A stretch of 64,000 nucleotides of DNA from Actinostola sp. cb2023 (lineage: Eukaryota > Cnidaria > Anthozoa > Actiniaria > Actinostolidae), in NCBI GenBank assembly GCA_033675265.1, contig JAUJYZ010000282.1, positions 124,001-188,000 of the forward strand. The letters run 5' to 3'. The translations under genes were made by a program, and so were the position numbers. The notes beneath the pieces are model-generated. The model saw only the letters and a program-made list of their open reading frames with translations, was not told where the DNA came from and did not search any database. Positions 54,371 to 64,000 of the stretch are shown here, piece by piece; position 1 is the first letter of the stretch, and every line of letters starts with the position of its first letter.

Positions 54371-55988
54371 TGAATTTTCCTTGAATCCCATAGCGTTCTC
54401 TTTGTTTTAGAAAAAATATAGTTTTTAGACAATTTTGAGTCGTTATTTATCGCGCGTCGCAAAGAAAGCCAGTGCAGTGTTCAGTCTTTCGCTACGCTAG
54501 CCAATAGGAATCAAGCAAAATTGAATACTAAAATCAGTTTATTTGAAGGACAAAAGTTGTTTTCTTCAATCGTTTAAACGTCTACATTTACGAATAATCT
54601 ACAACAGTAACACAGCCATAGATCTAGATATGGATAACCAGTTCGTAGTTAACGAAAACTTACAACCAGAAAGACTTTTTAAAAGCGATGACAAGCTGAC
54701 TACACGGGAGAGAAGTTCTCAACTGAGTTTTCACAATCACTGAATCAGTCTTGACAAACTTGTAAGTCTTAAGTATTTTTTACTTCAGAAGTTAATCGGA
54801 AAGATATAAAACTACGGACTTATTCTATCCTCATAAAACTTTAATAAATCGTTCAAATTTTCTCAACTGACGTTCAGTTCTTGTTGTCTTTCAATCCGAT
54901 CAGAGAGCTGCCGCTTGCATGAGATTGAGAAGCTGAACTTCAACTTTTCACAGGACGTCGACATTGATGGATTTGACTACGTTCCTTGAATGCTAATGAT
55001 TCTCAGGCAAAAGATTTCAGACAAAGACATATTTATCGATAAACAGAGCCAGAGGTGATCGCTCTGATTCAGTAATTGTGAAGCTACATCCAGTACAGTA
55101 CAACTACAACAACTGAACAAGTCAAAGCCGGCAGCCGAGCGACAAGCAAAGCCAACTGGATAATTTGCAGTTTTGTATGATTTTGGCCATATTACAGGTA
55201 CAGATTTTGCTATATTAAATTCGACTATTGTTTGTTGTTTATCTATTGGCTTCTATTAGATTGTAGTTGTTGCTGGAGCCGGTTCAGTTGATTTAAGCTT
55301 ACGGCAGTGACTGCCATTTTATTATGACTTGTACTTCGTGGTCTCTTTCTCAAACTTATAGGTGAAAGTTTTGTAAATAAATAGATTCTTATCTACCCTG
55401 CGAGCAGGGTTTTTTTTCTACTCGCCCAGGAAGGTAGCGACGAGAAAATAAACCCCGGTTTATTTTAGTAGCGACGAGAAAATAAACCCCGGTTTGTTTT
55501 CTCGTCGCTACCTTCCTGGGCGAGTAGAAAAAAAACCCTGCTCGCAGGGTAATTCTTATCTCGCTGAGAAATTTCAATAATTATCAGTGCATCGATCTGG
55601 AGTATCATTCATTCAGAAGAGTATTAATTTAAGCTTGCAAGGTATACGTATTACGATTGTTTTGTTTTCAATGTTGTTGTTTTGCGAAAAGCCAACAACA
55701 TCAAAAGTGCGGGCTTCCTGTTTTTTCATTGAATTCAGCTTTTCAAATGTCTTGATTTTAATCTCATTTGCAAAACAAAAATTCATTATTTCTGTCTGTA
55801 AATGTTTTTGTTTGTTCCTTTTGTAAGCAATCTCAATGTTTATTTGTTCTCTTGGTGATATGAGAAACAAAGACGAAAATCGTTAAATTCAGCTTTTCAA
55901 AGTGTTGAATTCCACGCTGAATTCCCTCTCATCCGGTTTGCTTCTCAGCCAATCAGCGCGCGAGTTTCATATGAGCTATGGGATTCTA
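54371..55988. mobile_element. Element E, copy 1
   Basis: Matches 56859-58325 in direct orientation. The ends GAATCCCATAGC (54383) and GCTATGGGATTC (55986) form a short TIR. Shared interior words: AAGAAAGCCAGTGCAGTGTT, AAAATTGAATACTAAAATCA, GACGTCGACATTGATGGATT, GCCAATCAGCGCGCGAG. An 85-codon minus frame (55613-55870) is also present in copy 2 but may simply reflect recent duplication. It contains a hairpin MITE at 55394-55551. Confidence 0.75.
55394..55551. mobile_element. 158-bp hairpin MITE with 9-bp target duplication
   Basis: Starts TACCCTGCGAGCAGGG and ends CTCGCAGGGTA; arms pair through CTACTCGCCCAGGAAGGTAG. ATTCTTATC is duplicated at 55385-55393 and 55552-55560. Element E copy 2 has the empty site (ATTATTATCTCG). 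A 9-bp duplication points to a Mutator-like superfamily. Confidence 0.88.
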
Positions 55989-55992
55989 TAGG

Positions 55993-56557
55993 TTTATAAT
56001 ATGACCTAAGAAAATCCTGCAATTCGATTGGCTGAGAGGAGTGGTATTTCAGCGTAATAGTGGTATTTCAAGCTCTCAGGAGTGGTATTTCAAAATCACC
56101 ATGGTAACCATTGTTTGAGCACCAAGCATGACATTCAAATCCAAGATGGCGGATAAACCCGACAGAGTTTTTCTCGCTAAAAAAAGCTGAAATATACCTA
56201 GAAACAAATCTCAAGAACAACAAATTGAAAAAGTACATCAACATGGATATATTGTTGACAAATCAGGAAGGTTTTCTTTGGCTGAGACTGCAAAAATCAG
56301 CGAGAAACGATCGACTGTTGATCGTGCTAAAGTAAAGGTTTCCCTGCTTTAGATCGAGATGTGAATTAAGAATTATTGCTGAAAAAGGTAAAAATAAAGC
56401 TTTAGAAACCTCTTGTTTCTGTTTTCTTCATTTGTTATCTAATTTATGAACGTTTTTCTATGAAAATAATTTACTTGAGAGCATTTTCCATTAGTTCATG
56501 GTAAAACTACAGACAAACTGATCGAAATTGCAGTATTTTCTTAGGTCATATTATAAA
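55993..56557. mobile_element. Element F, between the two E copies
   Basis: TIRs TATAATATGACCTAAGAAAA (55995) and complement (ending 56555). It contains three GTGGTATTTC words and the reading frame at 56146-56335. Confidence 0.75.
56146..56335 (+). pseudogene. Short coding-like frame, MADKPDRVFLAKK, unknown protein
   Basis: ATG 56146 lies in AAGATGGCGG. After 14 codons the frame stops, but across an A7 run (56179-56185) the next frame continues sensibly: EIYLETNLKNNKLKKYINM, then LLTNQEGFLWLRLQKSARN, to TAA 56333. Together ~62 residues. It could be a first exon or the start of the transposase of element F. Not recognised. Confidence 0.35.
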
Positions 56558-56579
56558 CATTTAATAGCATGTTTTGTAC

Positions 56580-56864
56580 GTGATATTTGGGATAAATACC
56601 ACTCGTGATATTTCAAAATTGTCACAAATTTCACTCGCCGGAGGCTCGTGAAATTTTGTTAACAATTTTGAAATATCACTCGTGGTATTTATCCCAAATA
56701 TCACTACAAACCATGCTATTACCTATACAAATTCATTGGATGACGAGGGAATTCCACGTTGAATTCACGAGAAAAGGCGATATCGCACAAGTCGCGAAGC
56801 GACGAGTGCGATATCGCCTTTTCGAGTGAATTCCACGTGGAATTCACGAGTCATCCAATGAATT
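56580..56864. repeat. Two adjacent near-perfect hairpins
   Basis: Hairpin 1 (56580-56704) has arms with GGGATAAATACCACTCGTGA. Hairpin 2 (56730-56864) has arms with ATTCATTGGATGACGAG and AAAAGGCGATATCGCAC. The second ends within the first bases shared by element E copy 2. Confidence 0.85.
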
Positions 56865-58325
56865 TTCCTTGAATCCCATAGCGTTCTCTTTGTTTTAGAA
56901 AAATATAGTTTTTAGACAATTTTGAGTCGCTATTTATCACGCGTCGCAGAGAAAGCCAGTGCAGTGTTCAGTCTTTCGCTACGCTAGCCAATAGGAATGA
57001 AGCAAAATTGAATACTAAAATCAGTTTATTTGAAGGACAAAAGTTGTTTTATTCAGTCGTTTTAACGTCTACATTTACGGACAATCTACAACAGGAACAC
57101 AGCTATAGATCTAGATATGGATAACATTCATAGTTAACGAAAACTTACAACCAGAAAGACTAAAAGCGATGACACGCTGACAGAGAAGTTTTCAAGTTTT
57201 CACTGAATCAGTCTTGACAAACTTGTAAGTAAGCTTATACTTTTCTGATGATTTTCTGTTTAACAAGGAAGTTAATCGGAAAGATATAAAACTACGGACT
57301 TATTCTATCCTCATAAGACTTTAATAAATCGTTCAAATTTTCTCGACTGACCGTTTCTTGTTGTCTTTCAATCCGATCAGAGAACTGCCGCTTGCATGAG
57401 CTGAACTTCAACTTTTCACAGGACGTCGACATTGATGGATTTGACTACGTTCCTTGAATGCTAACGATTCTCAGGCAAAATATTTCAGACAAAGACATAT
57501 ATTTATCGATAAACAGAGCCAGAGGTGATCGCTCTGATTCAGTAATCAGTGTGAAGCTACATCCAGTACATATACAACTACAACAACTGAACAAGTCAAA
57601 GCCGGCAGTCGAGCGACAAGCAAAGCCAACTGGATAATTTGCAGTTTTGTATGATTTTGGCCATATTACACGTACAGATTTTGCTAGGTGTTAATTCTGT
57701 ATTAAATTGGACTATTGTTGTTGTTTATCTATTGACTTCTATTAGATTGTAGTTGTTGCTGAAGCAGTAATACGGCAGTGACTGCCATCAACTTGTACTT
57801 CGTGGTCTCTTTCTCAAACTTATAGGTGAAAGTTTTGTAAATAAATAAATTATTATCTCGCTGAGAAATTTCAATAATTATCAGTGCATCGAATCGATCT
57901 GGAGTATCATTCATTCAGAAGAGTGTTAATTTAAGCTTGCAAGGTATACGTATTACGATTGTTTTGTTTTCAATGTTGTTGTTTTGCGAAAAGCCAACAA
58001 CACCAAAAGTGCGGGCTTCCTGTTTTTTCATTGAATTCAGCTTTTCAAATGTCTTGATTTTAATCTCATTTGCAAAACAAATATTTAATATTTCTGTCTG
58101 TAAATGTTTTTGTTTGTTCCTTTTGTAAGCAATCTCAATGTTTATTTGTTCTCTTGGTGAGAAACCAAGACGAAAATCGAACTTCAATACAAAATTCAGC
58201 GCGGGATCCCTATATATCGTTGAATTCAGCTTTTCAAAGTGTTGAATTCCATGCTGAATTCCCTCTCATCCGGTTTGCTTCTCAGCCAATCAGCGCGCGA
58301 GTTTCATATGAGCTATGGGATTCTA
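56859..58325. mobile_element. Element E, copy 2
   Basis: Direct copy of 54371-55988 with the same GAATCCCATAGC / GCTATGGGATTC ends (56871 and 58323), small indels throughout, and no hairpin MITE at the site corresponding to 55394. Confidence 0.75.
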
Positions 58326-58561
58326 CAATAAAGTCACGTGATTCATTATATTTTCAATGTCTGCGCGTGGAACTACGAGTTGATACCAGCGCCATTACAT
58401 TCAGTTCTCACAATATGCCGTGTACTTTTGCATCTCAAATTGAAATTCTACGCGAGGAAATTGAATACATAATGATCACGTGATTTTATTGTACTACTGT
58501 AGTCTTTTCATCTGGACAACCTTTTTGAGAATGACTGTATCTCTCAGTGAAGTTTGTAATA

Positions 58562-58618
58562 CAGTTGAACCTCCGGTTGCGACCAATTTTGGGTGGTCGC
58601 TTACGGGAGGTTCGACTG
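58562..58618. mobile_element. 57-bp TA-target MITE
   Basis: CAGTTGAACCTCCGGTTGCG...GTCGCTTACGGGAGGTTCGACTG between TA dinucleotides; same family as 49708. Confidence 0.75.
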
Positions 58619-61587
58619 TATTTCGTTATCCTTACAGAAGAAACGTACTCAAAAGATCTGCAGCTTTGGCTTTCAGTGTACCGGACCGCCGATTTTTCAC
58701 CCCTACAGAACATAGGAAGAACCCCTTGGGGGTAGCCAATAAAGATCAACTAAAGATCAACGCAAAACAGGAGCTCCTGCGCGCAATATTTTTAATTTCG
58801 ACAATGTATGATATATGGGGCTTTCAAACTCAGGAATGAAATATTAATGTTTGTCCATCTTTGGTGTTCGGATCTCCAATATTCCCCTCAATCGCATAAA
58901 CATTCTGTTTTCCTCTTTTCGTCAATGTTTTGTGAGGCAAACGATGAATGATTGGGCTACCTGTGGTAAAAAAAACATGTGTTTTACCACGGGTATCCCA
59001 CGACATCACCAAATATCGTTTGTGACTCAGTATAAATTTAGTCATAGTCTTTCATATTGTATTCTTTCATGTCTTGCCGTTTTGACGAATAATCCGCCCT
59101 TTTTCTCCGAAATACGAAAACTACCAGGCGTCACTCGAAAGTTTACGAAAGCTACCCGAAAACTTCCCGATAGCGAAACTAGTTCCCATTCTCACTCAAG
59201 TACGTGTCACATGGCAAGCATGGGCTGTGTACAGGAAAGCCACGTTTTATAACCGTTTTATGTATGGTTTCGTGGAGGGGTTTTCTTCATTCGTGGCAGT
59301 CTATAGGAAGATTTCTATCTACTCTCATTCGACCACAAGGTTAGTAAATGTTAAGGACTGTGTCTGGCTTGTTTTTAAATGTTAAAAAGTCTTATTTTGA
59401 GTCAAAAAATTCTTAAAATCCAATGACTGAATGAGTTCAAAATGGTGGCGCTGAGCAAACGAACCACGTTTCGTGTCGATCCTTTGGGAGTATTACTATG
59501 TCTTCGAGCTTAGTTCGAATGTTATATCCTGTACTACGTAAAGCCTGACTGTTTGTGCTTTGCTTGTTCAATATTTGTTGCTCACGAGTATTTATATAGC
59601 GAATTATTGGTGCGGGTTTTACGGCACTTTTCACTCGCACCCGTTTCTACGTACTTCTGCTTCGAAACCTCTGCTTCTCTTGCTTACCGTGCAGCCTAGA
59701 AGTTTGTTAAACGAAATACGGTCATCTCAACCAGACATTATTCATTTATTGTTTAATAATGTGACAGTAAATACATGTAATACAAAGTACTAAAGTCGGA
59801 AACACGAAGAAATCTTATTACTATAAGCTTAACTTATTGTATTCGTCTTCACGAAGGTTTCGATGAAATCTTACTATTCTTCGTTTGCGAGCATGTGGTA
59901 TTTGGCGGATTAAGGGTTGATTTTAATTTATACGGCTGTTCTCAAATTTCGAAATATTATTTCTTTTGCCAAATAAAAAAATAGGCAGTCAAGGACTGCA
60001 TATGGCTACTGTAAATAAACAAAAAAATGTAGTCTACAACTACATGTGGTACTGCGGTTTTGAAATATAGAAGCAATGTGTAGTTGGATTGATTCCTCTG
60101 TTGAACTAGTATGCTTGAACTATCTGCCGAACTTGTTCTTTGGTTCTATATAATGCTAATTGAAATCAGAAATGTATTTTAATACAAAGTTTAATTGAAA
60201 ACAATTGTGACAGTGTACAGATAATTGAACAACAACAGTTTTTAATAACAATCAATATCAACAGCATGTATATAAGATCGTTGAACTCAACTTTGATGAA
60301 GTGGTATGCATTTATTTATTTGTTTGATAATTGACTTCGCCTAAATATATGAAAACTGAGTATAATAAATATTATCTCTAATTACTCGGGCACTTCCGGA
60401 GGAAGTGGCCGAGTTATAAAATGCTCTTTCTTTTTTATTTATAAATATTTATTTTTCGTTGGCCACAAAATGCGAAGTATTTGATCGTAACGGTCAGGAA
60501 TGTCTGTTTCAGGGTTTCGATTGGCTGAAAATGGGGGTGATGATATCCGAACGCCTAATGAAGTAATTCCGAAAGTATGATTCACTCACTGAAACGGGCC
60601 AAATAGTTTCCGAGCATGTATATCAAACTAAATCCGAAGTATTGTTCACTCCAAGTTCGAAGACTAGAAGTGCTGGGTCATCGTTAATAGAAGTGCTAAC
60701 TCATTGTTCCACGACTACCGACTAGTACTGCTGTGTAGAAGCTTGTGCTGTATCGAGAGAGAAGCATGCAGTTGTGTTTAATATAATAATCGCAGAAGAG
60801 AAATGATGTTTTATCAAAGGCAAGCCATCGATCACTTCCTTTAAACATGCTCATTTCACATACAATCGTGTGGGTCCACTCTGAAAGTTCTTGAGTGTTT
60901 TTGAAAGGGCCGGTCCACAAACTCATCAATCTTGAATATAATTGTTTTAATGCTGGTAAACTGAATATTGATTTGTATTTCAAAATGGAGTGCATGTACC
61001 GCAACAACGTCAACAAGCATGATTGACTGAAAATCGTGCTTTGTAAGCTTAAATATATCTGAAGCCAGACGACTCGGATCTTTATGGCCGATAAAACAAG
61101 GGGTTTGAACATGCTCATTTCACATATGAACGCATACGTCGATTCGTGTGGGCTCACTCTGAAAGATGTCATTTCATTAACAAAAACGCCTTCATTACAA
61201 CGAACAAACGAAAGACGTTATCAAAACCATCTGACCATGAATATGCAACCTCAACTGGAAGTCCCAAGTACGTACTGCAGACGATCAGAACGACTTTTGC
61301 ACCAGTTATCGGGCAAATATGGAAATTTAGAATTATGTCAATTTCAGCTTGATCGAGGTTTCCTTGGCAATGGTAAACAAAGATCGTTGAAATCAGTTTT
61401 TCTAAAATATCTCAAGATTTCGATGAGCTCTAGACAAGCAACTATATGCATGATCAACTACATATTTAGGCAAAGTAGCTGAGACAGAATTCAAACTTTT
61501 TGATCAGAGCGATTTTGAATAATTCGCCTAAACATTCTTTATGCATGGGAGTGTAATTTATGTTTCCGAAAGAAACTGTACAGTGTA
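58619..61587. other. Long stretch without recognised genes
   Basis: Several ORFs of 60-158 codons show no domain motif. Seen here: a small palindrome GGGCTACCTGTGGTAAAA / complement (58953-59000), another around CGGCCACTTCCTCCGGAAGT (60383-60416), and a ~45-bp direct repeat with AACATGCTCATTTCACATA (60846 and 61108). A multi-exon gene could be hidden, but I cannot support one. Confidence 0.4.
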
Positions 61588-61645
61588 CAATACAATACAA
61601 TACAATACAATAACTTTATTTATACACGATTGAAATGTATGTCTA
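61588..61645 (-). repeat. (TTGTA)n retroelement tail
   Basis: On the minus strand TATAAATAAAGTTATTGTATTG with five TTGTA-type units; same AAATAAAG tail as the other retroelement ends but with a pentanucleotide. Confidence 0.6.
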
Positions 61646-61743
61646 GAAAGTGTATAAATAGTAAAGTAGAAATTCAAAATCAAGCCTCAAAGAAGCTTCA
61701 TGTATCTTTGCTTTAAAATAAGGCTGCAAAAAGGTTAATCACA

Positions 61744-61910
61744 ATAGTCCATTTCCGAGTTCCTTTTATCTCTGTTTCAAAACGAGTCGAAACCATTCAT
61801 ATGCAAATAATTTTTCCTTTATCATGTAAATAAAACTAATTTTCATATGAAAGGTTTCGCACATAGACTCGTTTTGAAACAGAGATAAAAGGAACTCGGA
61901 AATGGACTAT
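61744..61910. mobile_element. 167-bp MITE with perfect 45-bp TIRs
   Basis: ATAGTCCATTTCCGAGTTCC...CAAAACGAGTC at the left pairs perfectly with the right end; loop ~75 bp. No ORF. Confidence 0.88.
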
Positions 61911-62521
61911 CGGCTACAGTTCTATCTACATGTAGAAAGTCAAACAACAAACATCTTTCCCACCATCTTTCAGCATTATCAGTTCTAAAATCTAAGGGTC
62001 ATTAGCGTGCACGTGAGAATGTTATGTTTGACACATGGTTGTGTTAGCACGTGAAAATCTTCAAGAAGTTTACCCAAGTCCTGTTACTACTATAGACTTT
62101 TTAAACCTCAAAGAAACTTTATTTTGATCCAGTCACACATGCTACTACTATGGAATTGATTAGTATTTTCTCCTACAGTATAAAGCTACAGGTCATTCAA
62201 CAAGTTTGTTTACAATCATCGAAGCTTTGTTGTCGGCTAATGCACACAGTCAGGACCACAAACTTGCTGTTTGAGGATTTGAATACACTTGATCTTAACT
62301 TGTCTGATTCGAGAAACACTGGCCTAGACATTTTATTTGCAAGGTATCGACCTTGTGTTTACATGACAGAATTTGAGCCATCTTTAGGAGATTGTTGTTA
62401 TTAGCAGTGTTCGCCATTCAACGATTTTTGTATTTTGAAATACAATAGTAAATGTTTTATTACCATTATAAGAACACTAAGAACACATTATAAGCCATGC
62501 CTTTTCTAAATGTTGTGGCTC
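61911..62521. other. Unannotated spacer
   Basis: An 84-codon ORF (62150-62404, +) has no recognised motif; nothing else is seen. Confidence 0.3.
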
Positions 62522-62525
62522 TTAA

Positions 62526-63215
62526 CCCTTGTCCTGCTACTCACGAGTATATACTCATTTCCAGTATCCTATTTCACACTGCGACTCACGAGAATACTCG
62601 TTTTTTAATTATGTGCATACATTAACCTCTAACTCGTGTGTACATGCACATTTTTCCTTGAAACTTTCCATGTGTTGTGTTACATAAAGCCAATCATTTC
62701 TCAGATTTTGTTCATGTGGTTTGAAGCGGGATAAAAGCCACATGACTTTCTTGATCGTCATGTCGGCTCTGTTTACACAAAGATGGCAAACTAACTTGAC
62801 GAAGGAGGCGAAATATACGTGATTTTAAACGACTCTTGTGACAAAGAAACCTTTTAATTTTTCGAAATGAACCCTTTATATCATGATGACTGAAATTCAG
62901 GGTCTGAAGAAGAGGAAAATGTAGCTCCAAGACTCCAAGACTGCAAGAGTTGGCTAACCTGAGTGATCCCGAAGCCGTGAGCGTTTCGCAGGTCTTCCAG
63001 AATTTCAAGAAGATCATTTACACAAAGTAGATTTAAGCGAGAAATGACCTCCTCTGAAGTACTTTGAGGCATTTGGCAATGAAAAATTATTGAGGAAACC
63101 AAGTCAAATTCAATTCCTGATTTTCTATGATTTTTTGAAATTAACTAACTGTTTATGTAAAAAGAATCCCGCAGGGAGGGTTAGCGCGGGTATGCAGTTG
63201 GTAGCAGGACAAGGG
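62526..63215 (+). mobile_element. Decayed piggyBac-type element with TTAA duplication
   Basis: TIRs CCCTTGTCCTGCTAC (62526) and GTAGCAGGACAAGGG (ending 63215) are flanked by TTAA on both sides (62522-62525 and 63216-63219), the signature of piggyBac. About 370 bp in, an acidic stretch reads SGSEEEENVAPRLQD before a stop, as expected of the acidic N-terminus of piggyBac transposases; the catalytic domain is absent. TCACGAGTATA and TCACGAGAATA near the left end are subterminal repeats. Confidence 0.85.
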
Positions 63216-64000
63216 TTAAAAGAGCCATTTTTTTCATTCAAAGAAAGAAGGAACTTCTACTGCAATTGCTTTTCTAAAGAATCCATGCAAAGGCTAGTCA
63301 ACTTCGCAGCCGTTTTTAGTTACGTCACGTAACTCTCTCGGGCCACAAACGGCTGCTAAAATTCGAACCACATTCCTTTCCCTTTGTTCCATATAACCCC
63401 AATTAAAATGAGCTACACACCAATCAGCGTGAGAGTAGGATTTAAAATGTGATGACACTGATCTATACTGACCTCTGATATAATATTATCAAATTACTTT
63501 TTGAAGCCTATGCAATGCTCACTTTCACGAAAATAGCTCTCTTCTATACAATATGTTTCTTTCTGCCTCCTAGTGAAATTAGAGGAGAAATCTTTACTCT
63601 TTAGTCAACAACAAACACTCAGCTAGCCTTGCATCTGTGACCAATCTTTCAACTACAGTACAGCCTAGAAGTATGTTAACATAAAATGCGTGTGTCGCGC
63701 ATGGTCCCATCCACAAGGACGGACTCCGTATGGACGGACTCCGTATGGACGGACTCCGTATGGACGGACTCCGTATGGACGGACTCCGTATGGACGGGCT
63801 CCGTCCGTGTGGTTGGGCTCCGTCCATAGACCTTATGCAATACTCGATTTCTGTACTTTGCATAAATTTGCAAAAACTGAAAGAATAACGAGTTAAGTAA
63901 ATTGAAAGACCATCAACAGTTTAGTATTTACCCCCAAAAGTGCATTAATAAAAATGAAACTATCATCAAGTAATAAGCGTTTGAAAGGTGCAAAATACAT
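63216..64000. repeat. Terminal spacer with 15-bp minisatellite
   Basis: 63718-63812 holds about six copies of GGACGGACTCCGTAT (frames RTPYG and SIRSP are artefacts of the repeat). The rest of the stretch to the window end has no recognised gene. Confidence 0.8.

Noticed and set aside
54371..58325. Interpretation of the two E copies as LTRs of a retrotransposon
   Set aside because: The copies have short inverted ends (GAATCCCATAGC), the 0.9 kb between them holds only MITE-like hairpins and a TIR element, and no gag, pol or primer-binding site is seen.

Overview
This is a eukaryotic, AT-rich, intron-containing and very transposon-rich genomic window. The gene content fits an anthozoan cnidarian, most likely a stony coral: a rhodopsin-like GPCR pair with intronless coding regions, a single-exon GT31 glycosyltransferase, THAP/DDE and SAP-SWIM-YqaJ transposon genes, and retrotransposon tails ending in (TAA)n. 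The species assignment is an inference from style; no marker gene in the window fixes it. Host genes are few. The only clearly intact host-type gene is the beta-1,3-galactosyltransferase-like gene at 44137-45135 (+). Two orphan class A GPCR paralogs lie at 2816-3719 (-) and 23569-24496 (+), each broken by one frameshift.

The central feature is a 12.3 kb composite DNA transposon at 10612-22901. It consists of two different, complete-length, two-gene elements in mirror orientation. Element A (10612-17442) carries a SAP-SWIM-YqaJ gene on + and a THAP-DDE transposase on -. Element B (17440-22901) carries a THAP-DDE transposase on + and a SAP-SWIM-YqaJ-PHD gene on -. Each has its own long (~260-335 bp) terminal inverted repeats, but at the A/B junction both inner tips are missing, so only the outermost 35 bp repeats remain and bracket the pair. 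The unoccupied copy of the target site is present elsewhere in the window (around 7970-7990) and shows a 2-bp AT target duplication. The gene set and the duplication match the ISL2EU group as I recall it. The A transposase reads intact across one 138-bp intron; the other three genes carry frameshifts, stops or insertions.

Flanking the composite is an inverted duplication (arms 7694-9757 and 10470-23203, with the GPCR paralogs lying outside the arms in mirrored orientation). Arm 1 was opened by a 1.6 kb fold-back insertion with a 15-bp target duplication, arm 2 by the composite transposon.

Region by region: 0.8-2.6 kb, a LINE-type ORF1 split by an 893-bp element with a 3-bp target duplication; 3.9-5.0 kb, a pogo/Tc1-like element; 6.3-7.2 kb, a 36-bp minisatellite; 7.7-23.2 kb, the inverted duplication and composite transposon; 26-31 kb, an unknown ORF, microsatellites and nested palindromes; 32.6-36.3 kb, a fold-back element whose arms are minisatellites, with a Harbinger-like MITE inserted in one arm and another element with possible coding exons in its centre; 37-38.7 kb, a giant (AAT)n array seeded by retrotransposon tails; 38.8-40.7 kb, a gene with a ~55-copy 27-bp Pro/Gln repeat; 44.1 kb, the GT31 gene; 46.9-48.6 kb, a head-out inverted duplicate of a possible IS3EU-type transposase fragment; 49-50.6 kb, minisatellite and TA-target MITEs; 51.2-54.3 kb, a long inverted repeat with nested insertions; 54.4-58.3 kb, two direct copies of a 1.5 kb element with hairpins between them; 62.5-63.2 kb, a decayed piggyBac element with TTAA duplication.

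Several frameshifts sit in homopolymers (12 A/T, and two runs of five A/T), so some of the 'broken' genes may be assembly artefacts. All family assignments were made by eye from motifs, without any database search.
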